Positions 17,439-26,607 of a stretch of DNA of 64,000 bases are shown piece by piece; position 1 is the first letter of the stretch, and every line of letters starts with the position of its first letter. This DNA is from Cellulophaga omnivescoria (lineage in GTDB: Bacteria; Bacteroidota; Bacteroidia; Flavobacteriales; Flavobacteriaceae). The stretch covers positions 62,001 to 126,000 of the forward strand of contig NZ_MDDP01000048.1 in the NCBI RefSeq assembly GCF_001999725.1, in the 5' to 3' direction. Both the position numbers and the translations under genes were made by a program. The notes beneath the pieces were generated by a model. That model had not been told where the DNA came from, searched no databases, and saw only the letters and a program-made list of their open reading frames with translations.

Positions 17439-19238
17439 ATGAAAAGGTTGTACGCAATAGCGTTTTTTTTCTTTACGTTAGGGTTACTGTCTGTTGGTGC
17501 GCAAGTGTCTGCAGATTGTAGCAATGCTATACCTATTTGTAATAATACACCAACTAATGGTGGTACAGACGGTTACGGAGTAGATGATTTTGGAGGTGCA
17601 GCAGAAACAGGTTGTTTAGAGCGTACTTTATCTGGAGCAATAGAGTCAAATTCTGCTTGGTATAGATTTAAAACTGGTGAAGCCGGACAATTAGGTTTTA
17701 ATATTAGTTTTGATGCCGCAGAAGATTGGGATTTTGCCTTGTATAAGGCAAGTGACTGTAGTAGTTTAGGAGCCCCTGTGCGGTGTAATTTTTTTGATAA
17801 CGGCGATGGAAATTCTTTTACAGGAGTAGGGGAAGACCCAACTGGAGCAACAAATGTACAATATGAAGATTGGTTAAATGTAGAGGCTGGTGAAGATTAT
17901 TATTTATTAATTAATAATTTTAGTAACATTAACTCTGGTTTTTCAATTCAGTTTTCTGGACAAATATTTATAGACTATCCAAATACGGCATTAGATTGTT
18001 CTATTATTAGCAACTTATTGGGGCCGCCAATTGCTGCTTGTGATGGGGATACTGTTAGGTTAGATGCTACTACGCCAAATACAGCATCTTATACTTGGTA
18101 TAGAGATGTTGGCTTGGGATATACAGAAATTGTAGGTGAAACTAATGCAACTTTAGATGTAGCTACAGATGCAATGTATAGGGTAGAGGTAGTTTCTAAT
18201 GCGGCAGATGTTTTAATAAGTGATGTTCAGGTTGCTTTTTCTACAGCTCCAACTACAAACCCAATTACAGATATTACCCTTTGTGAAGAAAATTTACCTT
18301 TTAATTTAACCACAAAAAATGATGAGGCTCTAGGAACACAAGCGGCATCTGATTTTATTATTAGCTACCACGCAACCCCCGCAGATGCTGTTAATAATGC
18401 ATCTAGCTTGCCAATGCAATATAGTCCTGCCGTAGGTGTAAATACTGTTTATGTTAGAACTACATCTGTAAAAAATCCAAACTGCTTTGATGTTTCTGAG
18501 GAATTTGACATTACAATTATAGAGACTCCCACTTCCACAATACAAACAGAAGTTTTTTTATGTGAAGGAGCAACTTCAGAAACAATAGGAGAAACCAATC
18601 CAGATCCCAATTATAATTACAATTGGCAAAGCGGTGAGTCAACACCTACTATTCAGGTATTTTCTGCTGGTAGTTATGTTTTAGACATTAGTTATGTTAA
18701 TTTAGGAGTTACTTGTGTTAATACGGTTGTTGTACAAGTTGTTGTGGGGCAAACCCCAACCATATCTACTGTAATTATAGAAGATTTTAATGCAAATAAT
18801 AAAGTGACTGTAGAAACTGATATTAAAGGAGATTTTGAATATCAGATTGATGATTCTCCTGTGCAAGGTAGTAATGTGTTTACAGACGTGTCTGCAGGTG
18901 CCCATACGGTTTCTATTATAGATAAAAATGGCTGTGGATTTGTTACAGAAGATATTGTTGTAGTTGGTTTTGATAATTATTTTACGCCCAATGGCGATGG
19001 TATTAATGATACTTGGCAAATAGTTGGTATGGAATCTTTACAGCAACCCGTAGTACATATTTTTGATAGATATGGTAAATTGTTAAAGGAGTTACGCGGA
19101 GCTGATTCATGGAATGGTACTTATGGCGGAAAGCTATTGCCAGAGTCTGATTATTGGTTTAAACTTAACTATACAAATACCGCAGGAGACAGGGTTACCG
19201 CAAAACACATAAGTAGTCATTTTACCTTAAAACGATAA
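17439..19238 (+). CDS. T9SS type B secreted protein (first of a pair)
   Basis: A 599-residue secreted protein. The signal peptide is residues 1-21 (ending SVGAQ). The N-terminal domain (about 25-180) starts with a Cys-rich segment, ADCSNAIPICNNTP, and has a jelly-roll-like pattern (SAWYRFKTGEAGQLGFNISF, WDFALYK, YYLLINNFS). Ig-like or PKD-like repeats follow (about 185-500). The last 90 residues are a gliding-motility-associated (CHU_C) type B sorting domain: NYFTPNGDGINDTWQI (near 512), VHIFDRYGKLLKEL, WNGTYGGKLLPESDYWF. Type B domains direct export through the type IX system and often leave proteins loosely attached or released. It shares this architecture with the next gene, 127 bp downstream. 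The ligand is unknown; adhesion or mucilage binding is possible. Confidence 0.87.
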   Translation: MKRLYAIAFFFFTLGLLSVGAQVSADCSNAIPICNNTPTNGGTDGYGVDDFGGAAETGCLERTLSGAIESNSAWYRFKTGEAGQLGFNISFDAAEDWDFALYKASDCSSLGAPVRCNFFDNGDGNSFTGVGEDPTGATNVQYEDWLNVEAGEDYYLLINNFSNINSGFSIQFSGQIFIDYPNTALDCSIISNLLGPPIAACDGDTVRLDATTPNTASYTWYRDVGLGYTEIVGETNATLDVATDAMYRVEVVSNAADVLISDVQVAFSTAPTTNPITDITLCEENLPFNLTTKNDEALGTQAASDFIISYHATPADAVNNASSLPMQYSPAVGVNTVYVRTTSVKNPNCFDVSEEFDITIIETPTSTIQTEVFLCEGATSETIGETNPDPNYNYNWQSGESTPTIQVFSAGSYVLDISYVNLGVTCVNTVVVQVVVGQTPTISTVIIEDFNANNKVTVETDIKGDFEYQIDDSPVQGSNVFTDVSAGAHTVSIIDKNGCGFVTEDIVVVGFDNYFTPNGDGINDTWQIVGMESLQQPVVHIFDRYGKLLKELRGADSWNGTYGGKLLPESDYWFKLNYTNTAGDRVTAKHISSHFTLKR

Positions 19239-19365
19239 ATTTTAACTAGAAGTAAAATTGGTATTTCGTCGATTATGCAAAAAAATATTCGACGTAATGC
19301 AATAAATTTTATTATTTGCCGCTTATTATATGGTTATGTAACATCCCAACCAATGCAATATTTTT

Positions 19366-20748
19366 ATGCGAGCACAATACAAACTAGTAGTAGGATTTCT
19401 TTTTTTTACACTAATTAGCAATGCGCAATTTACTCCAGATTGTAGGTCGTCTATACCAGTGTGCGGAGACGCACCAATTAGCGGTATAGCAGATGGCCGT
19501 GGAGATATAGATGATTTTGACCCTGATGTAATTAGGCAAACAGGTTGTTTAGAAAAGGGTAGTAATAGCTCTGCAAACATAGAAAATAACACATCTTGGT
19601 ATGTTTTTAGAGCTTTAAAAGATGGTGTTATTGGGTTTGATATTTCTGCAGATACAGATACAGCTGAATGGGATTTTGCCGTGTATGGCCCAGATACAGA
19701 TTGTGCCAGTATAAGTAACGGTACTGCACAGCCAGTGCGTTGCAATTATGAAGCTAACAATACAGCTTTTACAGGTTTAGGTACCAACCCAGAATCTGGT
19801 CAAGAAGGTTTTTCTTTTGTTAAAGGAAGTAAAAACACATATGATGAATTGTTAGATATAGCAGAAGGTGAAATTTATTATATTTTAATAAATAACTACA
19901 ATACTAATTTTGATGGCGATCCAGAACCTTTTACCTTAACTTTTACAGAAGATGTAGATGCGTTAGATTGTACGTTTAGAGATGAGTTTTTAGGGTTAGA
20001 TGTAAATGCTTGTGAAGGTGATCCAGACGTGGTTTTAAATGCTTTTAGATCTCCGGTAGGGCCAGATGTTGCAAGTGTTAGGTGGTCTGTAGATTATGAT
20101 GATGATGGTACTATTGATGATCCAAATTTAGCAACAGGAACAGAATATACGGTTACTAGCCCAAATACAGGTAGGTATTTTGTAGAGATTACTACAGCTT
20201 CTGGAGCTCCGCCTACAGTTACAGATGATATTTTAATAAATTTTCACGCACCTCCAAATCCTGCTGATATTGAAATTACAGTTATAGATTATTTGGTAGA
20301 TAGAAATAAAATAGAAGTTCTTGTTAATGGTACTAGTGAGTATGAATATGCTATAAATGGTGGTGAGTTTCAAGATGAAACACTTTTTCATGATGTGCCA
20401 CCCGGACAAAATACTTTAATTGTAAATGATAAATATGGATGTGGCCAATCTGAAGAAATTCCGTTTTTAGTAATTGGCTATCCAAAGTTTTTTACTCCTA
20501 ATGGAGATGGCGTACATGATGGTTGGAATGTATTAGGTATTGAAGAATTAGTAGATGCTAAAGTGTATATTTACGATAGGTACGGTAAACTGTTAAAACA
20601 ACTAGGACCTGGAGTAACTTGGAATGGTATGTTTAATGGTAAAAAAATGCCAGAATCTGATTATTGGTTTCGTATGGAATATGCAGAGCCAGAGGAAGGT
20701 GTAATTGTAGCTAAAACTCTGCAAAACCATTTTACTTTAAAAAGGTGA
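19366..20748 (+). CDS. T9SS type B secreted protein (second of a pair)
   Basis: A 460-residue relative of the preceding gene with the same order: signal peptide (1-20, ending SNA), Cys-rich N-terminal segment (TPDCRSSIPVCGDAP), a jelly-roll-like region (NTSWYVFRALKDGVIGFDIS, WDFAVYGPDTDC, IYYILINNYN), one Ig-like domain (about 205-300), a short linker and a CHU_C type B sorting domain (KFFTPNGDGVHDGW near 373, VYIYDRYGKLLKQL, WNGMFNGKKMPESDYWF). It has fewer middle repeats than its neighbour, so the pair probably arose by tandem duplication with later loss or gain of Ig-like modules. It is followed by an unusually long terminator hairpin. The ligand is unknown. Confidence 0.87.
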   Translation: MRAQYKLVVGFLFFTLISNAQFTPDCRSSIPVCGDAPISGIADGRGDIDDFDPDVIRQTGCLEKGSNSSANIENNTSWYVFRALKDGVIGFDISADTDTAEWDFAVYGPDTDCASISNGTAQPVRCNYEANNTAFTGLGTNPESGQEGFSFVKGSKNTYDELLDIAEGEIYYILINNYNTNFDGDPEPFTLTFTEDVDALDCTFRDEFLGLDVNACEGDPDVVLNAFRSPVGPDVASVRWSVDYDDDGTIDDPNLATGTEYTVTSPNTGRYFVEITTASGAPPTVTDDILINFHAPPNPADIEITVIDYLVDRNKIEVLVNGTSEYEYAINGGEFQDETLFHDVPPGQNTLIVNDKYGCGQSEEIPFLVIGYPKFFTPNGDGVHDGWNVLGIEELVDAKVYIYDRYGKLLKQLGPGVTWNGMFNGKKMPESDYWFRMEYAEPEEGVIVAKTLQNHFTLKR

Positions 20749-20763
20749 TAAAAAATAAATAAA

Positions 20764-20814
20764 TTATACAACTAAAAAAAGCAGCCTATTTGGCTGCTTT
20801 TTTTAGTTGTATAA
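20764..20814. terminator. Long bidirectional terminator
   Basis: A perfect 23-bp inverted repeat (20764-20786 with 20792-20814) with a 5-base loop. Its arms contain A7 and T7 tracts flanking a GC core, so it can terminate both the second T9SS gene and the convergent porin gene. Confidence 0.88.
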
Positions 20815-20826
20815 TTGTGGTAAACT

Positions 20827-22329
20827 TTAAAAGTTTACAGTGTAACCTATAGTTACATTTGTGTTTGCTACATTTACTAAGGCTGGTGTTGTTAAGCCTG
20901 CATTAAATAGTTGTTTATTTACATCTTGCTCTGTTCTATTATAAGCTATATCTAGTCTGTTAGGTCCAAATGAGTAACCAAAACCTAAAGAAAATCCGTT
21001 TAAATCACCAATTGTATATTCATCTTCATACGGACTTTGTTCATACCTGTATCCAGCTCTTAAACTAATATCTTTAATTCTGTATTCCCCTCCAAGTCTA
21101 ACTGTAGAAACAGTTCCTAATTCGTTAGATATTTCATCATTTGCAGCAGCAAAACCAGGATCGTTAGTAGGTTTAATTTCAGCCTGACTCATATCCTGAA
21201 AGCCGTAGTCTAAACTCAATAAACCATCTTTTCCAAATACAACAGCTAAACTACCAGTAACTTTACTAGGTGTTTTTATAGTGTATCTTTCATATACATT
21301 TATAATGTCAAAATTTATATAATTTATGTCATCATCAGCCAAATCAGAAGAAATACGTTGTGATGTATCATCTGTTAATCTGTACCAAGTAGGAGACTCA
21401 TAACTGGCACCAACTCTTACCATATCGTTTAACTTAGCAATAGCACCCAATGCAAATGAAAATCCATTACCTTCTGTGTGTAAATAATTGTCAAAAGTAG
21501 TTCTGGTTATGTCTGTGCCTACAGTGTAACCAGTTTCTGTAAATTCTGTGTACTTGTCATAGTTTATGCTATGAAAATTTAAAGATGCACCTAAATATAA
21601 ATTGTCTTGGTATTGGGTGGCAAAATCTAAAATAAATTTACTGTTATATCCTGTAGTATTTTCAAAATAGTCTTGATTAACAGTATTGTAATTTGCATTG
21701 CTTACATAGTCTATGTTATTGTCGTTAGCCTCGTCTACAGGGTCTATAATACCTCCGTAGTAACCTAAAAAAGCTTGCTGATCTACAAAACCTAAGTTTC
21801 TTCCAATATCTAAATAAGCTTCTTCTAGGTATTCTCCGTCTCTTTTTAATAAAGGTCCAAAGGGTACTCCATTAGCGTAACTTAAAAAATACTGATCTAT
21901 ACCTTGGTTGCTAACACCAGATATAGAAAAATTATTATCAAAATTCTGAACCAAATCATAATTTGCAGCAATGGCAATTTTTTTCCAATCAGAGTTATTA
22001 GATCTAAATACCATTACACCACCTACCTGATTAATTTCTAGGTCGTTTCTTGTAGCCTCTCTGTTGGTTCTAAAATAATTTGCATCATTACTCTTATTGT
22101 AATTAGATAGCGTTGCAGAAAATAAATGATTGTTAAAAACTGCTGCACCAGCGGGATTTGTGTTTAGAGCAGACAAATCTCCACCTAATGCTCCAAAAGC
22201 ACCACTCATACCTTGGTAGCGAGCTGTACCAATAAGGTTTTGTTGGTTATATTGTAGTACATCGTTTATATTTTGTGCACTAGCAATAGTACATACCAAG
22301 CCAAACGCTAAGGCGATATAATTTTTCAT
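20827..22329 (-). CDS. OmpP1/FadL-type outer-membrane protein
   Basis: A 500-residue outer-membrane beta-barrel with a signal peptide (1-19, ASAQ). The N-terminal plug region shows the family pattern LIGTARYQGMSGAFGALGGD and LNTNPAGAAVF (near 34-65). Repeated beta strands follow to a terminal aromatic residue (TIGYTVNF). FadL-type channels take up hydrophobic compounds such as fatty acids; the flavobacterial group is often labelled hemin receptor without direct evidence. The FadL S3 kink cannot be judged from sequence alone. It lies 45 bp downstream of the low-complexity lipoprotein gene on the same strand. Confidence 0.86.
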   Translation of the reverse strand: MKNYIALAFGLVCTIASAQNINDVLQYNQQNLIGTARYQGMSGAFGALGGDLSALNTNPAGAAVFNNHLFSATLSNYNKSNDANYFRTNREATRNDLEINQVGGVMVFRSNNSDWKKIAIAANYDLVQNFDNNFSISGVSNQGIDQYFLSYANGVPFGPLLKRDGEYLEEAYLDIGRNLGFVDQQAFLGYYGGIIDPVDEANDNNIDYVSNANYNTVNQDYFENTTGYNSKFILDFATQYQDNLYLGASLNFHSINYDKYTEFTETGYTVGTDITRTTFDNYLHTEGNGFSFALGAIAKLNDMVRVGASYESPTWYRLTDDTSQRISSDLADDDINYINFDIINVYERYTIKTPSKVTGSLAVVFGKDGLLSLDYGFQDMSQAEIKPTNDPGFAAANDEISNELGTVSTVRLGGEYRIKDISLRAGYRYEQSPYEDEYTIGDLNGFSLGFGYSFGPNRLDIAYNRTEQDVNKQLFNAGLTTPALVNVANTNVTIGYTVNF

Positions 22330-22374
22330 CCTTTGAGTTTTATAATTAGTTTTTATATTTAAAGTAATAAAGTA

Positions 22375-23580
22375 TTATCTACCTCTACCTGAAGATCTAC
22401 CTCCAGAAGATCTACTGCTGCTGCCAGAAGATGACCTGCTGCTAGAAGAAGAACTTCGTGCAGATGAAGATCTAGAAGAGCTACTACTCCTTGTTGTTGT
22501 GCCCGAACTTCTTGAGCTACTTCCAGAACTTCTGTATGTTCCAGAACTTCTTGAAGAAGAAGATGGCCTAGAGTAGGTAGAGCTGGATCTAGATGATCTT
22601 GTTGTTCTAGTAGTTGTTGGTCTAGTAGAACTACTATTGCTACTTCTGCTATACGTGTTTCCTCTGTTATAAGTATTAGTTCTAGAGTTACTGTATGTTG
22701 GTTGTGTTCTGGTAGTACGACTAGTTCTATATGATCTATTACGATCTATACCATCTACACTAACATTAGACCTGTTACTATAAGTATTAGATGATCTGTA
22801 AGTAGTACTTGTTCTAGATGATGCTGCAGATTTCCCAGATCTGTAACTAACATTAGATCTAGATATACCTGTATTTACGTTAGATCTTCCAGAGCGAGAA
22901 TAAGCATATCTACTATTACCGTAAATTATGTTGTCATAACGACCTCTTCTGCTGTTGTTAAATGCATATGAATTTCTTCCGTAATTGTTATAGTATCTAT
23001 TGTAATAAGGATTGTAAAACCTTCGGTTGTAATAGTAAGGATTTCCCCATCCAAAACCATATCCATAACCAAAACCATCCCAGCCCCAGCCAAATCTGCT
23101 GTAGCCTCTATATCTCCAGTTGTTCCATCCCCAATAAGGACTTCCCCAGTTGTTGTAAAACCCAAATCCGCCATATCCATATCCCCAAGGGTCATAAAAA
23201 CCACCAAAGTTTCCCCATCCGTTATCATGAATGTTAATACTTACTTGCGTAGCATTATCTCCCCAACCTGGATTTCCGTTATAATTGTTTTCTACATCTC
23301 CTTCTTGCACATCACTATAATAGCTATCTACATCTGTAAAGACTTCTCCATCTAACAGAGCATTATAATCATTAGCTTGTTCACCAAAAAAGTCTTGGTA
23401 TTCACTATTGTTATTTGCAGGAGCTTGTTCTACAGTTTGTGTTGTGTTGGTAGAGTATATACCATCATTGTCATAATAAGATGCTTCTTGGTAAGAACCA
23501 CAAGAAACAATTAATGAGCCAACTAAGATGCTAAATGCAACTTTTTTTATTTTCTGGATGGATTGGGAATGTATCATCAT
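22375..23580 (-). CDS. Low-complexity lipoprotein (Gly/Trp/Tyr then Ser/Arg)
   Basis: A 401-residue predicted lipoprotein: a basic N-terminus, hydrophobic core and lipobox LIVSC (Cys27). After an acidic, Asn-rich stretch (30-100) comes a segment of about 100 residues dominated by Gly, Trp, Tyr, Phe and Asn (for example GYGYGFGWGNPYYYNRRFYN), then a 190-residue tail made almost only of Ser and Arg with some Thr, Tyr and Gly. No enzymatic motif is visible. The Cys places it in a membrane, probably facing the periplasm or cell surface. Similar genes next to proS occur in related flavobacteria and are sometimes mislabelled prolyl-tRNA synthetase by position. Two adjacent Met codons open the frame; either may be used. 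A role in the cell envelope or matrix is a guess. Confidence 0.72.
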   Translation of the reverse strand: MMIHSQSIQKIKKVAFSILVGSLIVSCGSYQEASYYDNDGIYSTNTTQTVEQAPANNNSEYQDFFGEQANDYNALLDGEVFTDVDSYYSDVQEGDVENNYNGNPGWGDNATQVSINIHDNGWGNFGGFYDPWGYGYGGFGFYNNWGSPYWGWNNWRYRGYSRFGWGWDGFGYGYGFGWGNPYYYNRRFYNPYYNRYYNNYGRNSYAFNNSRRGRYDNIIYGNSRYAYSRSGRSNVNTGISRSNVSYRSGKSAASSRTSTTYRSSNTYSNRSNVSVDGIDRNRSYRTSRTTRTQPTYSNSRTNTYNRGNTYSRSSNSSSTRPTTTRTTRSSRSSSTYSRPSSSSRSSGTYRSSGSSSRSSGTTTRSSSSSRSSSARSSSSSSRSSSGSSSRSSGGRSSGRGR

Positions 23581-23678
23581 ATTAAATTTAATTGTTGTAC
23601 AATGTAAAAATAGTTAGTTTTGTCGAACTATAATTTATTTATTGATAAAAACACAATATTTGTGCCAAACTACTAATA

Positions 23679-25157
23679 ATGAGCAAGAAGTTAACTAAAA
23701 GAGCCGAAGATTATTCCAAATGGTATAATGAACTAGTTGTAAAAGCAGATCTTGCTGAAAATTCAGCTGTTCGTGGATGTATGGTTATAAAGCCTTACGG
23801 ATATGCTATATGGGAAAAAATGCAAGCAGAGCTAGATAGAATGTTTAAAGAAACAGGTCATGAAAATGCATACTTTCCTTTATTTGTTCCTAAGAGTTTG
23901 TTTGAAGCCGAAGAAAAAAATGCAGAAGGCTTTGCGAAAGAATGTGCTGTTGTTACACACTACAGATTGCAAAATGATCCTGATAAACCAGGGAAATTAA
24001 GAGTAGACCCTAATGCAAAGTTAGAGGAGGAGTTAGTAGTGCGCCCAACTAGTGAGGCTATTATTTGGAATACATATAAAGGTTGGATACAGTCTTACAG
24101 AGATTTACCATTATTAATAAACCAATGGGCTAATGTTGTACGCTGGGAAATGAGAACAAGGTTATTTTTGCGTACAGCAGAGTTTCTTTGGCAAGAAGGA
24201 CATACGGCACACGCTACAGAACAAGAAGCCATAGCAGAAGCAGAACAAATGATGGATGTATATGCTGATTTTGCTCAAGACTTTATGGCAGTACCTGTAA
24301 TTAAAGGCTTAAAAACTCCAAGCGAACGCTTTGCCGGAGCTGTAGAAACATATTGTATAGAAGCCTTAATGCAGGATGGCAAAGCATTACAAGCGGGTAC
24401 GTCTCACTTTTTAGGACAAAATTTTGCAAAAGCTTTTGATGTTAAATTTGCATCAAAAGAAGGAAAGCAAGAATACGTTTGGGCTACTTCTTGGGGAGTG
24501 TCTACACGTTTAATGGGAGCTTTAGTAATGACGCATAGTGATGATAATGGGCTGGTTTTACCTCCTAAATTAGCGCCAATACAAGTTGTAATTGTTCCAA
24601 TTTATAAAGGAGATGAACAATTAGATGCTATTTCTGAAAAAGTAAATCCGTTAGTAAAGGAACTTAAAGCTAAAGGGATATCTGTTAAGTTTGATAACAG
24701 GGATACACACAAACCTGGATTTAAATTTAACGAGTATGAGTTAAAAGGTGTTCCTGTACGTATAGCCATAGGAAAAAGAGACTTAGAAAACGGAACATTT
24801 GAAATAGCACGTAGAGATACTTTAGAAAAGCAAATAGTTAACGCAGATGAAGTGGTTGCTAAAATTGAATTTTTGTTAGATGATATTCAAAAAAATATTT
24901 ACAAGAAAGCAGCAGACTACAGAGCCAACCATATTACAGAAGTAAACTCTTATGATGAGTTTAAGGAAGTTTTAGAAAGCAAAGGTGGATTTATATCTGC
25001 ACATTGGGATGGTACGGCAGAGACAGAAGAAAAGATTAAAAATGAGACAAAAGCAACCATAAGATGTATTCCTATGGATGCAAAAGAAGAAAATGGGAGT
25101 TGTATGCTAACTGATAAACCCTCTAAAAACAGGGTGTTATTTGCAAAAGCATATTAA
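23679..25157 (+). CDS. proS: Prolyl-tRNA synthetase
   Basis: A class II synthetase that charges tRNA-Pro. At 492 residues and without the editing (INS) insert of the E. coli enzyme, it belongs to the archaeal/eukaryote-like ProRS group used by Bacteroidota. Motif 1 lies in [18 protein letters not shown], motif 2 in [20 protein letters not shown], and motif 3 in [20 protein letters not shown]. The anticodon domain follows ([12 protein letters not shown] on), and a C-terminal zinc-domain remnant ends in the conserved aromatic AKAY. It is divergent from the low-complexity lipoprotein gene across 98 bp, which carries an AATATTTG near-match to the -7 box at 23655-23662. Confidence 0.96.
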   Translation: MSKKLTKRAEDYSKWYNELVVKADLAENSAVRGCMVIKPYGYAIWEKMQAELDRMFKETGHENAYFPLFVPKSLFEAEEKNAEGFAKECAVVTHYRLQNDPDKPGKLRVDPNAKLEEELVVRPTSEAIIWNTYKGWIQSYRDLPLLINQWANVVRWEMRTRLFLRTAEFLWQEGHTAHATEQEAIAEAEQMMDVYADFAQDFMAVPVIKGLKTPSERFAGAVETYCIEALMQDGKALQAGTSHFLGQNFAKAFDVKFASKEGKQEYVWATSWGVSTRLMGALVMTHSDDNGLVLPPKLAPIQVVIVPIYKGDEQLDAISEKVNPLVKELKAKGISVKFDNRDTHKPGFKFNEYELKGVPVRIAIGKRDLENGTFEIARRDTLEKQIVNADEVVAKIEFLLDDIQKNIYKKAADYRANHITEVNSYDEFKEVLESKGGFISAHWDGTAETEEKIKNETKATIRCIPMDAKEENGSCMLTDKPSKNRVLFAKAY

Positions 25158-25182
25158 TTTTAAAAAAAAATTGACTTAGGTG

Positions 25183-25212
25183 TTGCAATAATTAAAAATA
25201 GTTGTATTTTTG
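25183..25212 (+). promoter_or_regulatory. Promoter of the first tRNA-Glu
   Basis: TTG (25183-25185), a 19-bp spacer and TATTTTTG (25205-25212) match the Bacteroidota promoter fully. Transcription should start near 25218, about 20 nt before the tRNA. Confidence 0.8.
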
Positions 25213-25237
25213 CATCCGCAATACGCAAAAAGTTAAT

Positions 25238-25309
25238 GGTCCGTTCGTCTAGGGGTTAGGACGCCAGGTTTTCATCCTGGTAACAGGGGTTCGATTCCCC
25301 TACGGACTA
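25238..25309 (+). tRNA. tRNA-Glu(UUC), copy 1
   Basis: A 72-nt cloverleaf. The acceptor arms are GGTCCGT and ACGGACT with a G-U closing pair, as usual for Bacteroidota tRNA-Glu. The anticodon arm is CCAGG/CCTGG around the loop TTTTCAT, giving anticodon UUC. The T arm is AGGGG-TTCGATT-CCCCT. The discriminator base is A; CCA is not encoded. Confidence 0.97.
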
Positions 25310-25333
25310 CAAGTTCTTAAATGAAGTATAGTT

Positions 25334-25363
25334 TTGAAATTAAATAAAGTTTTCTTTATTTTG
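25334..25363 (+). promoter_or_regulatory. Promoter of the second tRNA-Glu
   Basis: TTG (25334-25336), a 19-bp spacer and TTATTTTG (25356-25363) differ from the consensus in one base of the -7 box. The TTTTGCA context is shared with the first tRNA promoter. Confidence 0.62.
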
Positions 25364-25389
25364 CACTCCACTATACAAATAGTAATAAT

Positions 25390-25461
25390 GGTCCGTTCGT
25401 CTAGGGGTTAGGACGCCAGGTTTTCATCCTGGTAACAGGGGTTCGATTCCCCTACGGACTA
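25390..25461 (+). tRNA. tRNA-Glu(UUC), copy 2
   Basis: All 72 bases are identical to the first copy 80 bp upstream, with the same UUC anticodon. The DNA between the copies is not similar to the flanks of copy 1 apart from promoter elements, and copy 2 has its own promoter. Confidence 0.97.
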
Positions 25462-25507
25462 CAATTTTTGGGTGGAAGCCCGTTAAAAACATAATAACAA
25501 AAATAAA

Positions 25508-25759
25508 ATGGCAAATCACAAGTCAGCATTAAAAAGAATAAGAAGAAACGAAGCAGCGCGTGTACGTAACAAGTACCAACACAAAACAATGCGTAATGCA
25601 TTGAGAAAGTTACGTGCTGAGGAGGATAAGAAATCTGCCGAAACTATGTTGCCTACAGTTATTAGTATGTTAGACAAGTTAGCTAAGCGTAATATTATAC
25701 ACGCTAACAAAGCATCTAACCTAAAAAGTAAATTAACTAAGCAAGTAGCAGCTTTATAA
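25508..25759 (+). CDS. rpsT: 30S ribosomal protein S20
   Basis: An 83-residue basic ribosomal protein that binds 16S rRNA in the body of the small subunit. The N-terminus [18 protein letters not shown] is the family signature, and the helical remainder ends [16 protein letters not shown], typical of S20. It starts 46 bp after the second tRNA-Glu and may be read from the tRNA promoter. A terminator lies 26 bp downstream. Confidence 0.96.
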   Translation: MANHKSALKRIRRNEAARVRNKYQHKTMRNALRKLRAEEDKKSAETMLPTVISMLDKLAKRNIIHANKASNLKSKLTKQVAAL

Positions 25760-25785
25760 GCTATACTTTTTTTAGTAAAAATAGT

Positions 25786-25816
25786 AAAAGCGCTCTTTTT
25801 TAAGAGCGCTTTTTTA
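25786..25816 (+). terminator. Terminator of rpsT
   Basis: A 12-bp perfect stem (25786-25797 with 25802-25813) with a 4-base loop is followed by T residues. Confidence 0.86.
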
Positions 25817-25877
25817 GTTTATCTAAAGATTTAAAAGTATGTTTATTAAATTAATATACAGTATTTGTTATTATACT

Positions 25878-26573
25878 TTATTCTTTTATTAATTTACGCC
25901 TCATTTTAATAAAGCCAATAATAAAGCAACAATACATTAAGGGTATTAAAAACAAATGCAATCTTCTAATAAAAATATAGCTTTCTTGGTTTTGTATTAT
26001 TCTAAAATAATAAGATAGTCTTATAGGGAGAAACCCTGTGTGGAACAAAAGTAAGCCCCAGCTTAACCAAAATAAGAAATTTTTTGTTGGGTCTTTTTTA
26101 TTTTGATGCCAATCTATTTGATTTAGGTAGACTAAGGTAATTAATATTAGAAAAAAACATCCAAATGAATGGGTGAGTACATGGCTTTCTAGTTGTATAT
26201 CTTGATAAAATATATTTAAAATACTAATACAGCAGAAGAGAATAATAACTGTTGTGGTTACTATTTTTAAAGTCTTTTTTTCTAAGTATAGTTTGTAGAT
26301 GTATAGAAAATAAAGAAAATAAATTATATCGTAAATATTGTAAAGTAAAATATTGTTTTTAGTATAGAATTTATTGATTGATATATTAAATAAATCTGGA
26401 TAAGAGCTAATTAAAAATCCTAAAACCTCGTTTAAAAGAGTGTAGGCAATTAGTATTGGAAAATATTTTAAATATGTATTATAGTAATTTGGATAGCGCC
26501 ACAATGCAATAACTAGTGTTATTGCATAAAATGGCTCTGCTATATTTTCTAGTAAATTATCTATTAATGTCAT
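25878..26573 (-). CDS. Integral membrane protein, unassigned
   Basis: A 231-residue protein with about six or seven predicted membrane helices and little soluble sequence (segments near 12-25, 36-55, 75-95, 103-123, 133-150, 165-185 and 205-223). A short basic tail (KMRRKLIKE) suggests a cytoplasmic C-terminus. I recognise no catalytic motif or family; short multi-helix proteins of this kind are frequent in flavobacteria, sometimes next to sensor kinases, but none is adjacent here. It lies 34 bp downstream of an unassigned lipoprotein gene and could share its transcript. Codon use looks like that of its neighbours. Confidence 0.6.
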   Translation of the reverse strand: MTLIDNLLENIAEPFYAITLVIALWRYPNYYNTYLKYFPILIAYTLLNEVLGFLISSYPDLFNISINKFYTKNNILLYNIYDIIYFLYFLYIYKLYLEKKTLKIVTTTVIILFCCISILNIFYQDIQLESHVLTHSFGCFFLILITLVYLNQIDWHQNKKDPTKNFLFWLSWGLLLFHTGFLPIRLSYYFRIIQNQESYIFIRRLHLFLIPLMYCCFIIGFIKMRRKLIKE

Positions 26574-26607
26574 TTTTTTTGTTGGAAACTAAGTATACTT
26601 ACTAATC

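Noticed and set aside
19326-19745. A 139-codon minus-strand frame opposite the second T9SS gene
   Set aside because: It overlaps a well-supported signal peptide and secreted domain on the plus strand; no support of its own.
22380-22900. Repetitive DNA that looks like a repeat array
   Set aside because: The repetition follows Ser and Arg codons in frame, with no fixed unit length or spacers, so it is coding low complexity and not CRISPR or tandem DNA repeats.
22926-23228. Alternative frame in the Gly/Trp/Tyr region of the low-complexity lipoprotein, possible frameshift
   Set aside because: The main frame is continuous from lipobox to stop with consistent composition; the other frame is a by-product of the GGN/TAY codon bias.
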